DNA from: Flavobacteriales bacterium
Lineage (GTDB): Bacteria; Bacteroidota; Bacteroidia; Flavobacteriales_E; Vicingaceae
Direction of reading: 5' to 3'
Length of the DNA stretch: 64,000 nt
NCBI GenBank assembly: GCA_020635815.1
Contig: JACJZB010000001.1
Location: forward strand, 310,001-374,000
Positions 16,722-24,851 of the stretch are shown piece after piece; positions within the stretch are counted from its first letter, which is position 1, and the number at the start of each line of letters is the position of its first letter. A program made the position numbers and the translations under genes. A model generated the notes under the pieces. The model was given only the letters and a program-made list of their open reading frames with translations. It was not told the DNA's origin and did no database searches.

Positions 16722-17867
16722 ATGAAGGCATTAGAGCAATTTATGCAAAAAATAAAACCGAAAGCTGATGGGAAATTTCCTTTAGCTCATGCGGTTTGGG
16801 ATGGTACATACACCTTCTTGTTTGTTCCTGGGCATACAAATCATAACGGAACACATATTAGAGATTCAATTGACTTAAAAAGAACCATGATTATGGTTGT
16901 TTTAGCGTTAATTCCAAGTTTATTATTCGGAATTTACAATGTAGGTCATCAACATTTCTTAGCTATTGGAGAAATGGCTGAGTTTATGGATAAATTCCTT
17001 TTCGGAGCTTTAAAAGTATTACCTATCGTTATTGTATCATATGCTGTTGGGTTAGGTGTGGAGTTTGTCTTTGCTGCTATTAATAAACATGCAATTCAAG
17101 AGGGGTTTTTAGTTTCAGGGATGTTAATCCCTTTAATCATGCCTATTGATGTACCGTTATGGATGGTTGCTGTTGCTACAATTTTTGCAGTAGTACTTGG
17201 TAAAGAAGTATTTGGCGGTACAGGAATGAATGTCGTTAACATAGCATTAGTAACAAGAGCATTTTTATTCTTTGCTTACCCAACTCAAATGTCGGGTGAC
17301 AAAGTATGGATTAGTTTAGGAGATGGAGCTGCTGTTGATGGCTTTTCTGGAGCTACACCTTTAGGTAAAGCAGTAGAAGGAGGAGTTGAAGCAATACCAT
17401 CTATTATGGATTCAATAATAGGTTTAATACCAGGTTCTATTGGTGAAACATCAGTTATAGCAATAGGAATAGGAGCTTTAATATTAATACTAACAGGTAT
17501 AGGAAGTTTAAGAATTATGCTTTCTATGTTTGTAGGTGGGTTCTTAACCTGTTTAGTATTCAACGCTGTTGGAGGCAACCCTTTTTTAGAAGTTCCTGCA
17601 TTACACCAATTAATGTTAGGTGGGTTTGCTTTTGGTGCAGTATTTATGGCTACAGATCCTGTTACAGCTTCACAAACCTCAAGTGGTAAAATTGTTTATG
17701 GCCTCTTAATAGGTATGTTAGCAATGTTAATTAGAGTTGCTAATCCAGCTTATCCTGAAGGAGTAATGTTAGCAATCTTAATAGGTAATGTGTTTGCTCC
17801 ATTGATTGACCATGTAGTAATTGGTGCAAATATTAAAAAGAGATTAAAAAGAGTTAAAATAGCTTAA
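16722..17867 (+). CDS. nqrB: Na+-translocating NADH:quinone reductase subunit B
   Basis: This 381-residue integral membrane subunit is related to RnfD, with about ten hydrophobic helices. The covalent FMN attachment motif SGATPLG is present, with the acceptor threonine near residue 211, equivalent to the flavin threonine of Vibrio NqrB. The block GKEVFGGTGMNVVNIALV and the late GNVFAPLIDHVVIGANIKKR are typical. This subunit provides the riboflavin and FMN sites and much of the Na+ path. It ends 2 bp before nqrC, so coupling is likely. Confidence 0.96.
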   Translation: MKALEQFMQKIKPKADGKFPLAHAVWDGTYTFLFVPGHTNHNGTHIRDSIDLKRTMIMVVLALIPSLLFGIYNVGHQHFLAIGEMAEFMDKFLFGALKVLPIVIVSYAVGLGVEFVFAAINKHAIQEGFLVSGMLIPLIMPIDVPLWMVAVATIFAVVLGKEVFGGTGMNVVNIALVTRAFLFFAYPTQMSGDKVWISLGDGAAVDGFSGATPLGKAVEGGVEAIPSIMDSIIGLIPGSIGETSVIAIGIGALILILTGIGSLRIMLSMFVGGFLTCLVFNAVGGNPFLEVPALHQLMLGGFAFGAVFMATDPVTASQTSSGKIVYGLLIGMLAMLIRVANPAYPEGVMLAILIGNVFAPLIDHVVIGANIKKRLKRVKIA

Positions 17868-17869
17868 TT

Positions 17870-19222
17870 ATGGCAGTAAATAGAGATAGTAACGTATATA
17901 CAATAATTTTTGCTACCATAATGGTAGTAATAGTTGGTGGTTTATTAGCTTTTGTTTCAATGGGTTTAAAACCTCTTCAAAGTGCTAATATTTCTAACGA
18001 AAAAATGCAAAATATTTTGCAAGCTATAGGAATCGAAGAAACAGATGGTGTTTCTAGAGAAGATGCTGGTAAGATGTTCAATGAGTTTATAAAAAGAAGA
18101 ATTACAATTAACTACAATGGAGAAATTGTAAGTGATAAAACTTCTGAAGATGCAATTGATCCTACAGATAAACTAGATGCATTTAATATTAATTTAAGAA
18201 AAGAATATTCTAAATATGTTAAACCTATAATGAATAAAAATAAGGGAGATGTTGCTAAAATTGAAGAGGCTTTAGGCAATTCTTCTGATATTCATTTTCC
18301 AATTTTTATTTGCGAGCATAATGGCGGTAAATATTATATTGTTGCTGCAAGTGGTAAAGGATTATGGGATGATATATGGGGATATTTATGTGTAGAGCTT
18401 AAAGGGATGAAAGTTCACGGTTCTGTGTTTGATCACAAAGGAGAAACACCAGGTTTAGGTTCTAAAATTACTGAAGATTGGTTTCAAGATCAGTTTGTTG
18501 GCAAAACAATTGAAGAAAATGATGAATATGCACCAATTAAAATTAAAAAGCCAGGCAATGAATTGAATAATCATCAAGTTGATGGTATTTCTGGAGCTAC
18601 ATTTACAGGAGTAGGGGTTGAAGAAATGCTAAAAAGAAACTTAAATGTTTACTATAGATTCTTTAAAAATCATCCTGAATTTGCAGGAAATGGTTCAAAT
18701 GAAGATACTTCTTCAAATACAAATGGAACTGATGTTTTAACAAATAAGAATGATTCTAACATAAGTGTAGTTTCATCATTACCATTTACAGGTGTTTTTG
18801 CTGAAGATTTTGAATTGTTATTACAAAACTACCAAAACTTAGTTGCTGGAGATAATAAATCTTTTATCATTGAAGGAATTAAGTTTTCTGCTGGAAGTTC
18901 AAACATAAATGTTAAATCAAGTACAGAAACTTTAAACAGAATCGTAGAAGGATTAAAAGTGATGACAGATGTTGAAGTTGAATTAGGAGGGCACACAGAT
19001 AATATGGGTGAAGAAGCTGCTTTACAAACTTTGTCAGAAAGTAGAGCAAATGCAGTTAAAGCCTATTTGGTAGAGAATGGAATTGAAGAATCAAGAATTC
19101 AAGCGGTTGGATATGGTTCTACTGTTCCTGTGGCTGACAACGAAACACAAGAAGGAAGAGATGCTAATAAGCGTACAGAAATAAAAATTATTAAAAATAA
19201 TCTTACCGCTAACGTAAATTAA
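17870..19222 (+). CDS. nqrC: Na+-translocating NADH:quinone reductase subunit C fused to an OmpA-like domain
   Basis: At 450 residues this is far longer than ordinary NqrC (about 250-260). Residues 1-265 are a complete NqrC: an N-terminal anchor (about 10-33), the block KGLWDDIWGYLCVELKGMKVHG, and the covalent FMN motif DGISGATFTG with the acceptor threonine near residue 244. A Ser/Asn/Thr-rich linker (about 266-302) leads to a full OmpA-like peptidoglycan-binding domain (about 318-445) with GGHTDN, LSESRANAVKAYLVENGI, GYGSTVPVADN and GRDANKRTEI. No stop or frame change separates the parts. NqrC's soluble domain faces the periplasm, so the added domain would be placed to bind peptidoglycan and tether the complex to the wall. 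Confidence 0.95.
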   Translation: MAVNRDSNVYTIIFATIMVVIVGGLLAFVSMGLKPLQSANISNEKMQNILQAIGIEETDGVSREDAGKMFNEFIKRRITINYNGEIVSDKTSEDAIDPTDKLDAFNINLRKEYSKYVKPIMNKNKGDVAKIEEALGNSSDIHFPIFICEHNGGKYYIVAASGKGLWDDIWGYLCVELKGMKVHGSVFDHKGETPGLGSKITEDWFQDQFVGKTIEENDEYAPIKIKKPGNELNNHQVDGISGATFTGVGVEEMLKRNLNVYYRFFKNHPEFAGNGSNEDTSSNTNGTDVLTNKNDSNISVVSSLPFTGVFAEDFELLLQNYQNLVAGDNKSFIIEGIKFSAGSSNINVKSSTETLNRIVEGLKVMTDVEVELGGHTDNMGEEAALQTLSESRANAVKAYLVENGIEESRIQAVGYGSTVPVADNETQEGRDANKRTEIKIIKNNLTANVN

Positions 19223-19227
19223 AAGTT

Positions 19228-19893
19228 ATGAGCGAATCTAAATCAGAACCTTTATTTTCAAAAAAAAATAAGGCTTTAATCACAAATCCATTAAACAAGA
19301 ATAATCCTGTCACTATTCAAGTGTTAGGTATTTGTTCTGCTTTGGCAGTAACAGTTCAAATGGATAATGCAATTGTAATGTCGGTTGCAGTAACAGCTGT
19401 ACTTGTTTTAGGAAACATGATAGTTTCTTTAATGAGAAATGTAATACCAAGTAAAATTAGAATTATTGTTCAACTAGTTATTGTAGCTGGATTGGTAATT
19501 ATAGTTGACCAAGTTTTAAAAGCTTATGTATATGATGTTTCTAAAAAACTATCTGTTTTTGTAGGATTAATTATTACCAACTGTATCATCATGGGACGCC
19601 TTGAAGCTTTTGCATTAGGTAACAAACCTTGGGCTTCTATTTTAGATGGTGTAGGAAATGGTTTTGGATATGGATTGGTGTTAATCATTGTTTCATTTTT
19701 TAAAGAATTATTCGGCTCAGGAGCATTAACTATTCCTGGTTTCGAAAAATTTGAAATATTTAAAGCTATTGGTATTTATGATATGGGATATATGGATAAC
19801 GGATTAATGTTATTACCACCTTCATCATTATTTATTGTAGGTATTTACATTTGGGTTCAAAAATATAGAAACCCTGATTTAATTGAAAGCTAG
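19228..19893 (+). CDS. nqrD: Na+-translocating NADH:quinone reductase subunit D
   Basis: This 221-residue membrane subunit is of the NqrD/RnfE class, with about six helices. The conserved cysteines that help hold the intramembrane iron-sulfur centre shared with NqrE are present in LGICSALAVT (near residue 36) and TNCIIMGRLEAFALGN. The family motif DGVGNGFGYG is also intact. It starts 5 bp after nqrC, so the OmpA extension of NqrC has not disturbed the operon spacing. Confidence 0.95.
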   Translation: MSESKSEPLFSKKNKALITNPLNKNNPVTIQVLGICSALAVTVQMDNAIVMSVAVTAVLVLGNMIVSLMRNVIPSKIRIIVQLVIVAGLVIIVDQVLKAYVYDVSKKLSVFVGLIITNCIIMGRLEAFALGNKPWASILDGVGNGFGYGLVLIIVSFFKELFGSGALTIPGFEKFEIFKAIGIYDMGYMDNGLMLLPPSSLFIVGIYIWVQKYRNPDLIES

Positions 19894-19917
19894 TTATAAC
19901 TTATTTATATAAAAGAA

Positions 19918-20532
19918 ATGGAATACATTAATATATTTATAAAAAGTGCCTTTATTGATAATATGATTTTTACATTCTTCTTTGGAATGTGTTCATATTT
20001 GGCAGTATCTAAAACCGTTAAAACTGCGGTTGGATTAGGATCAGCAGTAATCTTTGTGTTAGTAGTTACAATACCAATTAACTACCTTTTAGAAACTTAT
20101 GTATTAGCAGAAGGAGCGTTGTCATGGTTGGGAGAAGAATATGCAACAATGGATTTAAGCTTTTTGAGTTTTATCATGTTTATTGCAGTAATTGCTTCCA
20201 TAGTACAATTGGTTGAAATGCTAGTAGAAAAATTTTCTCCAGCACTTTATGGAGCTCTAGGGATATTTTTACCTCTTATTGCTGTAAACTGTGCAATTTT
20301 AGGTGCTGCTTTATTTATGCAACAAAAGCAATTTGCTAATATTGGAGAAGCTACCGTTTATGGCTTAGGCTCAGGTTTCGGATGGTTTTTAGCAATTGTT
20401 TTAATTGCTGCTATTAGAGAAAAAATTAAATACTCTCATGTTCCTGCACCAGTGAGAGGAGTAGGTATGGCATTTATTCTAACAGGGTTAATGGGCTTAG
20501 CTTTCTTAGGCTTTTTAGGTTTCGAACTTTAA
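19918..20532 (+). CDS. nqrE: Na+-translocating NADH:quinone reductase subunit E
   Basis: This 204-residue membrane subunit is the inverted-topology partner of NqrD. The opening YINIFIKSAFIDNMIFTFFFGMCSYLAVS carries the first conserved cysteine (near residue 25). The second cysteine is in LIAVNCAILGAALFM. The conserved VYGLGSGFGWFLAI and HVPAPVRGVGMAFILTGL blocks are present. NqrD and NqrE together form the Na+ channel and bind a 2Fe-2S centre between them. Confidence 0.95.
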   Translation: MEYINIFIKSAFIDNMIFTFFFGMCSYLAVSKTVKTAVGLGSAVIFVLVVTIPINYLLETYVLAEGALSWLGEEYATMDLSFLSFIMFIAVIASIVQLVEMLVEKFSPALYGALGIFLPLIAVNCAILGAALFMQQKQFANIGEATVYGLGSGFGWFLAIVLIAAIREKIKYSHVPAPVRGVGMAFILTGLMGLAFLGFLGFEL

Positions 20533-20553
20533 TATATTTTATAGATAGATATT

Positions 20554-21861
20554 ATGGATACTAGTGTAATAATAATAACAATCGTTGTTTTTTTAATTGT
20601 AGTGCTTGCACTAACAAGTGTATTATTGTTTGCGAAAGCAAAATTAATGCCTTCAGGGAAGATTAAAATTAACATCAATGATGGAGAAAGAGAAATTGAA
20701 GTAGATGGAGGTGACACTCTATTAAACACATTAAGCAGTCAAGGTATATTTTTACCATCTGCTTGCGGTGGAGGAGGTACATGCATTCAGTGTGTATGCC
20801 AAGTTCATGAAGGTGGAGGATCTATTTTACCTACTGAAATTCCAAACTTTACAAGAAAAGAAATTGCGACTAACCATCGTTTAGGATGCCAAGTGAAAGT
20901 GAAGGAGAATATGAAAATTGAAATAGAAGAAGAAATACTTGGTATAAAAGAATGGGAAGCAACTGTTGTTTCAAATTACAATGTGGCAACTTATATTAAG
21001 GAGTTTATTGTTGAAATTCCTGAAGATATGGACTACAAAGCAGGTGGCTATATTCAAATTAAAATACCACCATGTACAGTTAAGTTTTCTGATATGGATA
21101 TCAAAGCACATCCGCAAGATCATCCAGGAGAACCAGATAAATTTGAAAAAGACTGGGCAGAAGGTCCTTTTGCAATAAGAAATCTAGTAATGAAAAATGA
21201 AGAAGAAGTTGTTAGAGCTTACTCTATGGCTTCTTACCCTGCTGAAGGACGTAGAATTATGTTGAATGTTAGAGTTGCTGCTCCACCTTTTGATAGAGCT
21301 AAAAATACTTGGATGGATGTAAATCCAGGAATAGCTTCATCATATATTTTCAACCAAAAAGTTGGAGATAAGGTAACTGTTTCAGGTCCTTATGGAGAAT
21401 TCTTTATTAATGAGTCAGATGCTGAAATGCTATACGTTGGTGGTGGAGCAGGAATGGCTCCTATGCGTTCACACTTATACCAGTTATTTAAAACACTTAA
21501 AACAGGTAGAAAAGTAACTTATTGGTATGGGGGGCGTTCTAAAGGAGAATTATTTTACATTCACTATTTTAGAGATTTAGAAAAAGATTTTCCAAATTTT
21601 AGATTTTTTATGGCACTATCTGAGCCGTTAGAGTCAGATAATTGGAAAGTAATGAAAGACATTGATGATAAAGAAGGGGATGGATTTGTTGGTTTTATTC
21701 ATAATGTGGTAATTGAGCAATATCTAAGCAAACATGAAACACCAGAAGATTTAGAATTATATTTCTGTGGCCCACCAATGATGAATAATGCAGTTCAAAA
21801 AATGGGAGAAGATTTTGGGTTAGCTGATGAAAATATCCGATTTGATGATTTTGGAGGTTAA
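20554..21861 (+). CDS. nqrF: Na+-translocating NADH:quinone reductase subunit F
   Basis: This 435-residue NADH-oxidising subunit has an N-terminal membrane helix (about residues 4-26). A plant-type 2Fe-2S domain follows with SACGGGGTCIQCVCQV and a fourth cysteine in HRLGCQV. The FAD domain carries the RAYSMASYP motif, and the NAD domain has VGGGAGMAPMRSHL and FCGPPMMNNAV. It ends the operon; a strong intrinsic terminator follows about 20 bp after the stop codon. Confidence 0.96.
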   Translation: MDTSVIIITIVVFLIVVLALTSVLLFAKAKLMPSGKIKININDGEREIEVDGGDTLLNTLSSQGIFLPSACGGGGTCIQCVCQVHEGGGSILPTEIPNFTRKEIATNHRLGCQVKVKENMKIEIEEEILGIKEWEATVVSNYNVATYIKEFIVEIPEDMDYKAGGYIQIKIPPCTVKFSDMDIKAHPQDHPGEPDKFEKDWAEGPFAIRNLVMKNEEEVVRAYSMASYPAEGRRIMLNVRVAAPPFDRAKNTWMDVNPGIASSYIFNQKVGDKVTVSGPYGEFFINESDAEMLYVGGGAGMAPMRSHLYQLFKTLKTGRKVTYWYGGRSKGELFYIHYFRDLEKDFPNFRFFMALSEPLESDNWKVMKDIDDKEGDGFVGFIHNVVIEQYLSKHETPEDLELYFCGPPMMNNAVQKMGEDFGLADENIRFDDFGG

Positions 21862-21882
21862 TACTTTCGTGATTACACCCAT

Positions 21883-21914
21883 AAAAAAAAGCTCTGCAAT
21901 GCAGAGCTTTTTTT
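21883..21914 (+). terminator. Intrinsic terminator of the nqr operon
   Basis: AGCTCTGCA and TGCAGAGCT form a perfect 9-bp stem directly flanked by A8 and T7 tracts. It lies about 20 bp after the nqrF stop. Confidence 0.9.
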
Positions 21915-21940
21915 GTTAAAGAACTTTTTTCTTAAGATAA

Positions 21941-21960
21941 TTTCAGTATTTATACTGAAA
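21941..21960. promoter_or_regulatory. Perfect inverted repeat upstream of the 22020 gene
   Basis: TTTCAGTAT and ATACTGAAA form 9-bp arms around a 2-bp centre. It lacks a T-tract, so it is not a good terminator. It lies about 60 bp upstream of the next gene and could be an operator for a dimeric repressor; no cognate regulator is visible nearby. Confidence 0.35.
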
Positions 21961-22019
21961 ATCAACTAAATAGTAACTTTTTAAGTGTAATAACGTAACA
22001 TAGCCAAAAGCTCAAGGTT

Positions 22020-22478
22020 ATGAAACAGATTATATTACTTACATGCTTATTTTTTGGTTCAGTTTTAGTTTTTTCTCAAGTAAACTTTACTGGCTATCTT
22101 GTTGATGAAGATAATAATAAGATGAGAGATGTTACCATTAATCTTTACGAAGATAATAATCTAGTTTCTTCGGATAAATGGGCTAAGAAATTTTCTTATG
22201 ATCTCGAATTAGAGAAATACTATACCTTAGAGTTGGTAAAGGAAGGGTTTATTGCTAAAAGAGTTGCAATTTCTACATTTGAGGGTGATAAAGGTGCAGA
22301 ACCTTTTATGTTTGTAATGGAGTTACTAAAAAAACGTGAAGGGGTTGATGAATCTGATTTAGACTTTCCTTCGGCTTTAATTGAATATAAAAAAAGTAAA
22401 GGAAGTTTCAACTTTAATGTACCTTATTCTAAAAGTATAAAAAAAGAACAAGCAGAAGTCTTAACTGTAGATGATTAA
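22020..22478 (+). CDS. Secreted protein with carboxypeptidase-regulatory-like domain
   Basis: This 152-residue exported protein has a signal peptide (MKQIILLTCLFFGSVLVFSQ, about residues 1-20). A small beta-sandwich follows, of the CarboxypepD_reg/CNA-B kind that starts FTGYLVDEDNNKMRDVTINLYEDNNLV and continues LELVKEGFIAKRVAIST. Such domains often occur as modules in Bacteroidota surface proteins; here it stands almost alone. The C-terminal third is Lys/Ser-rich and unassigned. It overlaps the convergent lipoprotein gene by 4 bp. Confidence 0.7.
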   Translation: MKQIILLTCLFFGSVLVFSQVNFTGYLVDEDNNKMRDVTINLYEDNNLVSSDKWAKKFSYDLELEKYYTLELVKEGFIAKRVAISTFEGDKGAEPFMFVMELLKKREGVDESDLDFPSALIEYKKSKGSFNFNVPYSKSIKKEQAEVLTVDD

Positions 22479-23023
22479 AAACCTGATTTTTTCATAAACA
22501 TCTTTACCTTTAAATGCTCAGGAGAGTCTTTCCTGTAGAACTCTAGCTTTTCATCATACATTTTTTCTTGATTTACATTTTTTACAAAGAAATTTCTTAG
22601 TTCATCTGTAGTTAAAGAATCTGATTTTAAATTAGTTTCAACATAATCAGCATTAACTGCCTGAACATAAAATTCATTTTTACCAGTCCAACCATACTTT
22701 AAAAACATATATTTCCCATTGTCTGCCTCAATATTAAAAATTGTAATTGAACCTATTTCAGTTGCATAAGCTCTAAACTTATTACTTCCTTTCATTCTTC
22801 CTTTACTATCAAACTCTCGATGAACAATAGTTAATACTGATTTAGCCAGTTTTTCTATACTTAACTCTTCTCTAGAAAAATCTTCATGATACGAAACCCA
22901 ATTATCAATCAAATTCTTATCTATTTTAAGCGATTCTTCATAAGTATTAAGTTCAACATCACTTTGATATGGGCATCCCATCAAGATAAAACTAAATAGT
23001 ATTAGAATAAAGCTGTATTTCAT
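22475..23023 (-). CDS. Putative lipoprotein of unknown function
   Basis: This 182-residue protein has a lipoprotein signal (FILILFSFILMGC, lipobox cysteine near residue 17). The mature part has the pattern IGSITIFNIEADNGKYMFLKYGW and a charged C-terminal helix. I recognise no family. The block starting NLIDNWVSYHEDFSREELSIEKL looks helical. It is single-gene on the minus strand, convergent with the preceding gene. Confidence 0.68.
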   Translation of the reverse strand: MKYSFILILFSFILMGCPYQSDVELNTYEESLKIDKNLIDNWVSYHEDFSREELSIEKLAKSVLTIVHREFDSKGRMKGSNKFRAYATEIGSITIFNIEADNGKYMFLKYGWTGKNEFYVQAVNADYVETNLKSDSLTTDELRNFFVKNVNQEKMYDEKLEFYRKDSPEHLKVKMFMKKSGF

Positions 23024-23088
23024 ACGATTATCTGTTTTTAATTAGCGAATATTAAAAATAGATAATATTTTTGAGAAAAATAGGAATT

Positions 23089-24225
23089 GTGAATTTTGAA
23101 AATATAAGATCATATAATAATAGTGAATATTTGCCTGTAATGAATCGTTTATTAGAAGAACCTGTTTTCTTGCAAGCAATTACCTCATACTTTACAGAAT
23201 ATACATTAGAAGAACTCAAAGAACAGCTATTATCGTATAGAGCTATAAATGAATTTCAATCGAATTTTGTATGTCGGTTTATTTATAAAATCGAAAAACA
23301 ATCGATTTCTCAGATAACATTTAAAGGGTTAGAAAATATAAATGAAACCAAAGGAACTCGGTTATTTATTTCAAACCATAGAGATATTGTGTTGGATTCA
23401 GCTTTGATAAATTTTGGGCTAGATAAATATAAGATGAATACCTGTGAAATTGCAATAGGTAGTAATTTATTAGGAATCCCTTGGGTAAAAGATTTAGTTC
23501 GATTAAATAAAAGCTTTATTGTTCAGCGTAATGTTCCTAAACAAGAAATGTTGAGTTCTTCAATTCAGCTTTCATCTTATATTCAGCATACATTATTAGA
23601 AAATAATCAATCGGTTTGGATTGCTCAACGCGAAGGGAGAGCTAAAGATGGGAATGATAAAACCAATCCAGGTGTATTAAAAATGTTTGCACTAAGCTCT
23701 ACAGCACCTAGTTTGATTGATTTTTATAAAAACATGAACATAACTCCTGTTAGTATATCTTATGAGTACGATCCATGTGATGAGTTAAAAATTGCTGAAT
23801 TAATAGCAAAAGAAAAAGGAGAAACTTATGTAAAAGCACCAAATGAAGATGTACAGCATATGGTAAGGGGAATTCAGGGGCAAAAAGGAAATATTAAAAT
23901 TGCATTTGCAAATACAATTAATAATAAAATTGAAGAATTTAGAGAAATTACCAATAGAAATGAAATTATTAAACGTATTGCAGCAATAATTGATAAGGAA
24001 ATCCATTTAAATTATCACTTGTGGGTTACAAATTATATTGCTTTCGACTTAATAAATAATTCAGCTAAGTTTAAAGATGAATATACCGATGAGCAAAAAG
24101 AAACCTTTCTCACTTATATGAAAGATAAACTAAGTGCAGTAAATCAAAATAATGCCGATGCAGAGCGATTATTTTTGACTATGTATGCCAATCCTGTTAA
24201 AAATAAGTTAGAAGCATTATCCTAA
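23089..24225 (+). CDS. PlsC-like glycerolipid acyltransferase
   Basis: This protein of about 378 residues has the acyltransferase motif I NHRDIVLDSA (NHx4D type) in ISNHRDIVLDSALINFGL. A later block SVWIAQREGRAKDGNDKTNPGV corresponds to motif III (ExGR type). These fit the 1-acylglycerol-3-phosphate acyltransferase superfamily; the exact acyl acceptor is unknown. I prefer the GTG at 23089 (MNFENIRSYNNSEY) because an upstream in-frame TTG at 23071 lies inside a TATTTTTG -7-like box (23066-23073). If that box is not used, the longer form is possible. Its last 9 bp overlap the convergent ybaB gene. Confidence 0.8.
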   Translation: MNFENIRSYNNSEYLPVMNRLLEEPVFLQAITSYFTEYTLEELKEQLLSYRAINEFQSNFVCRFIYKIEKQSISQITFKGLENINETKGTRLFISNHRDIVLDSALINFGLDKYKMNTCEIAIGSNLLGIPWVKDLVRLNKSFIVQRNVPKQEMLSSSIQLSSYIQHTLLENNQSVWIAQREGRAKDGNDKTNPGVLKMFALSSTAPSLIDFYKNMNITPVSISYEYDPCDELKIAELIAKEKGETYVKAPNEDVQHMVRGIQGQKGNIKIAFANTINNKIEEFREITNRNEIIKRIAAIIDKEIHLNYHLWVTNYIAFDLINNSAKFKDEYTDEQKETFLTYMKDKLSAVNQNNADAERLFLTMYANPVKNKLEALS

Positions 24226-24534
24226 TCCAGGAAGTATGCTCATAGCAGCTTGACTCATTTCTCCTTGCTCTACTCTTGTGGCTTGCTCTAATGCTCTATT
24301 AGAAGCCTGGGTAATTGCAGCTTCGATCTCTTGTTTAGATGCCGTTTGATGAAAATTATCAAGTAAAGTAATCTCTTTAATTGTTCTATTTCCAGTTGCA
24401 ATAACTCTACATATTCCTCCGTCAGCTTCACCAATAACTGTAATTTTTTCAAGTTTAGCTTTAATTTCTTCCAATTGTTCTTGCATAGCTCCCATTTTAC
24501 CAAGCATTTTTTTATTTAAGAAATTTCCTAACAT
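24217..24534 (-). CDS. ybaB: YbaB/EbfC family nucleoid-associated protein
   Basis: This 105-residue protein has the YbaB pattern: an N-terminal helix with KMGAMQEQLEEIKAKLEKITVIGEA, a beta-hairpin core GGICRVIATGNRTIKEITL, and a C-terminal helix ending MSQAAMSILPGLG. YbaB-like dimers bind DNA broadly. In many bacteria the gene is next to dnaX-recR, which is not the case here. A 1-bp gap separates it from the small membrane protein gene upstream on the same strand, so the two are likely co-transcribed. Confidence 0.9.
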   Translation of the reverse strand: MLGNFLNKKMLGKMGAMQEQLEEIKAKLEKITVIGEADGGICRVIATGNRTIKEITLLDNFHQTASKQEIEAAITQASNRALEQATRVEQGEMSQAAMSILPGLG

Positions 24535-24535
24535 C

Positions 24536-24706
24536 TCATTTGTGTTTTTTATTTAAAAAGAATAAAGTTAATAACCAAACGCCAAAACTAGCAGCAGCAA
24601 CAGACTTCATTATTATAGACTCTTTATCCTCAAAATAGTATGTAATTCCCATTACTAAAGCAAGTATTAGTACAACTATAATTTTTATTTTATCTTTCTG
24701 ATGCAT
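24536..24706 (-). CDS. Small two-helix membrane protein
   Basis: This 56-residue protein starts MHQKDKIKIIVVLILALVM, with two hydrophobic helices and a basic tail NKKHK. No family is recognised. A longer 84-residue form starting from TTG at 24790 is open, but it would extend to within 18 bp of the -7 box of the divergent caspase gene, so I prefer the ATG at 24706. It is directly upstream of ybaB, separated by 1 bp. Confidence 0.6.
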   Translation of the reverse strand: MHQKDKIKIIVVLILALVMGITYYFEDKESIIMKSVAAASFGVWLLTLFFLNKKHK

Positions 24707-24807
24707 CTCGTGTTTAGTTTGCTCAAAATTAATAAAACGAAGTTGTTTTTGTGTATAAGTAATATCCTTTTTATCTATAAAAATAGGCAAGTCATCGAAA
24801 TAATAGT

Positions 24808-24815
24808 TAACTTTG
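24808..24815 (+). promoter_or_regulatory. Candidate -7 element for the TPR-caspase/phosphatase unit
   Basis: TAACTTTG is an exact TAnnTTTG match 37 bp upstream of the ATG at 24852. It overlaps an alternative TTG start at 24813, which supports the downstream ATG as the true start. Confidence 0.5.
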
Positions 24816-24851
24816 TGGTATGTTGAATATGAACAAGTTATACCTATAATT

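Noticed and set aside
17285..17578. 97-residue open frame on the minus strand
   Set aside because: Antisense to nqrB over its membrane helices; the Pro/Ile/Ser-rich product is an artefact of complementing Gly/Ile codons.
23071..23088. TTG start for the acyltransferase at 23071
   Set aside because: The TTG is part of a TATTTTTG -7-like box; the GTG at 23089 gives a transcript-compatible start. The evidence is not decisive.
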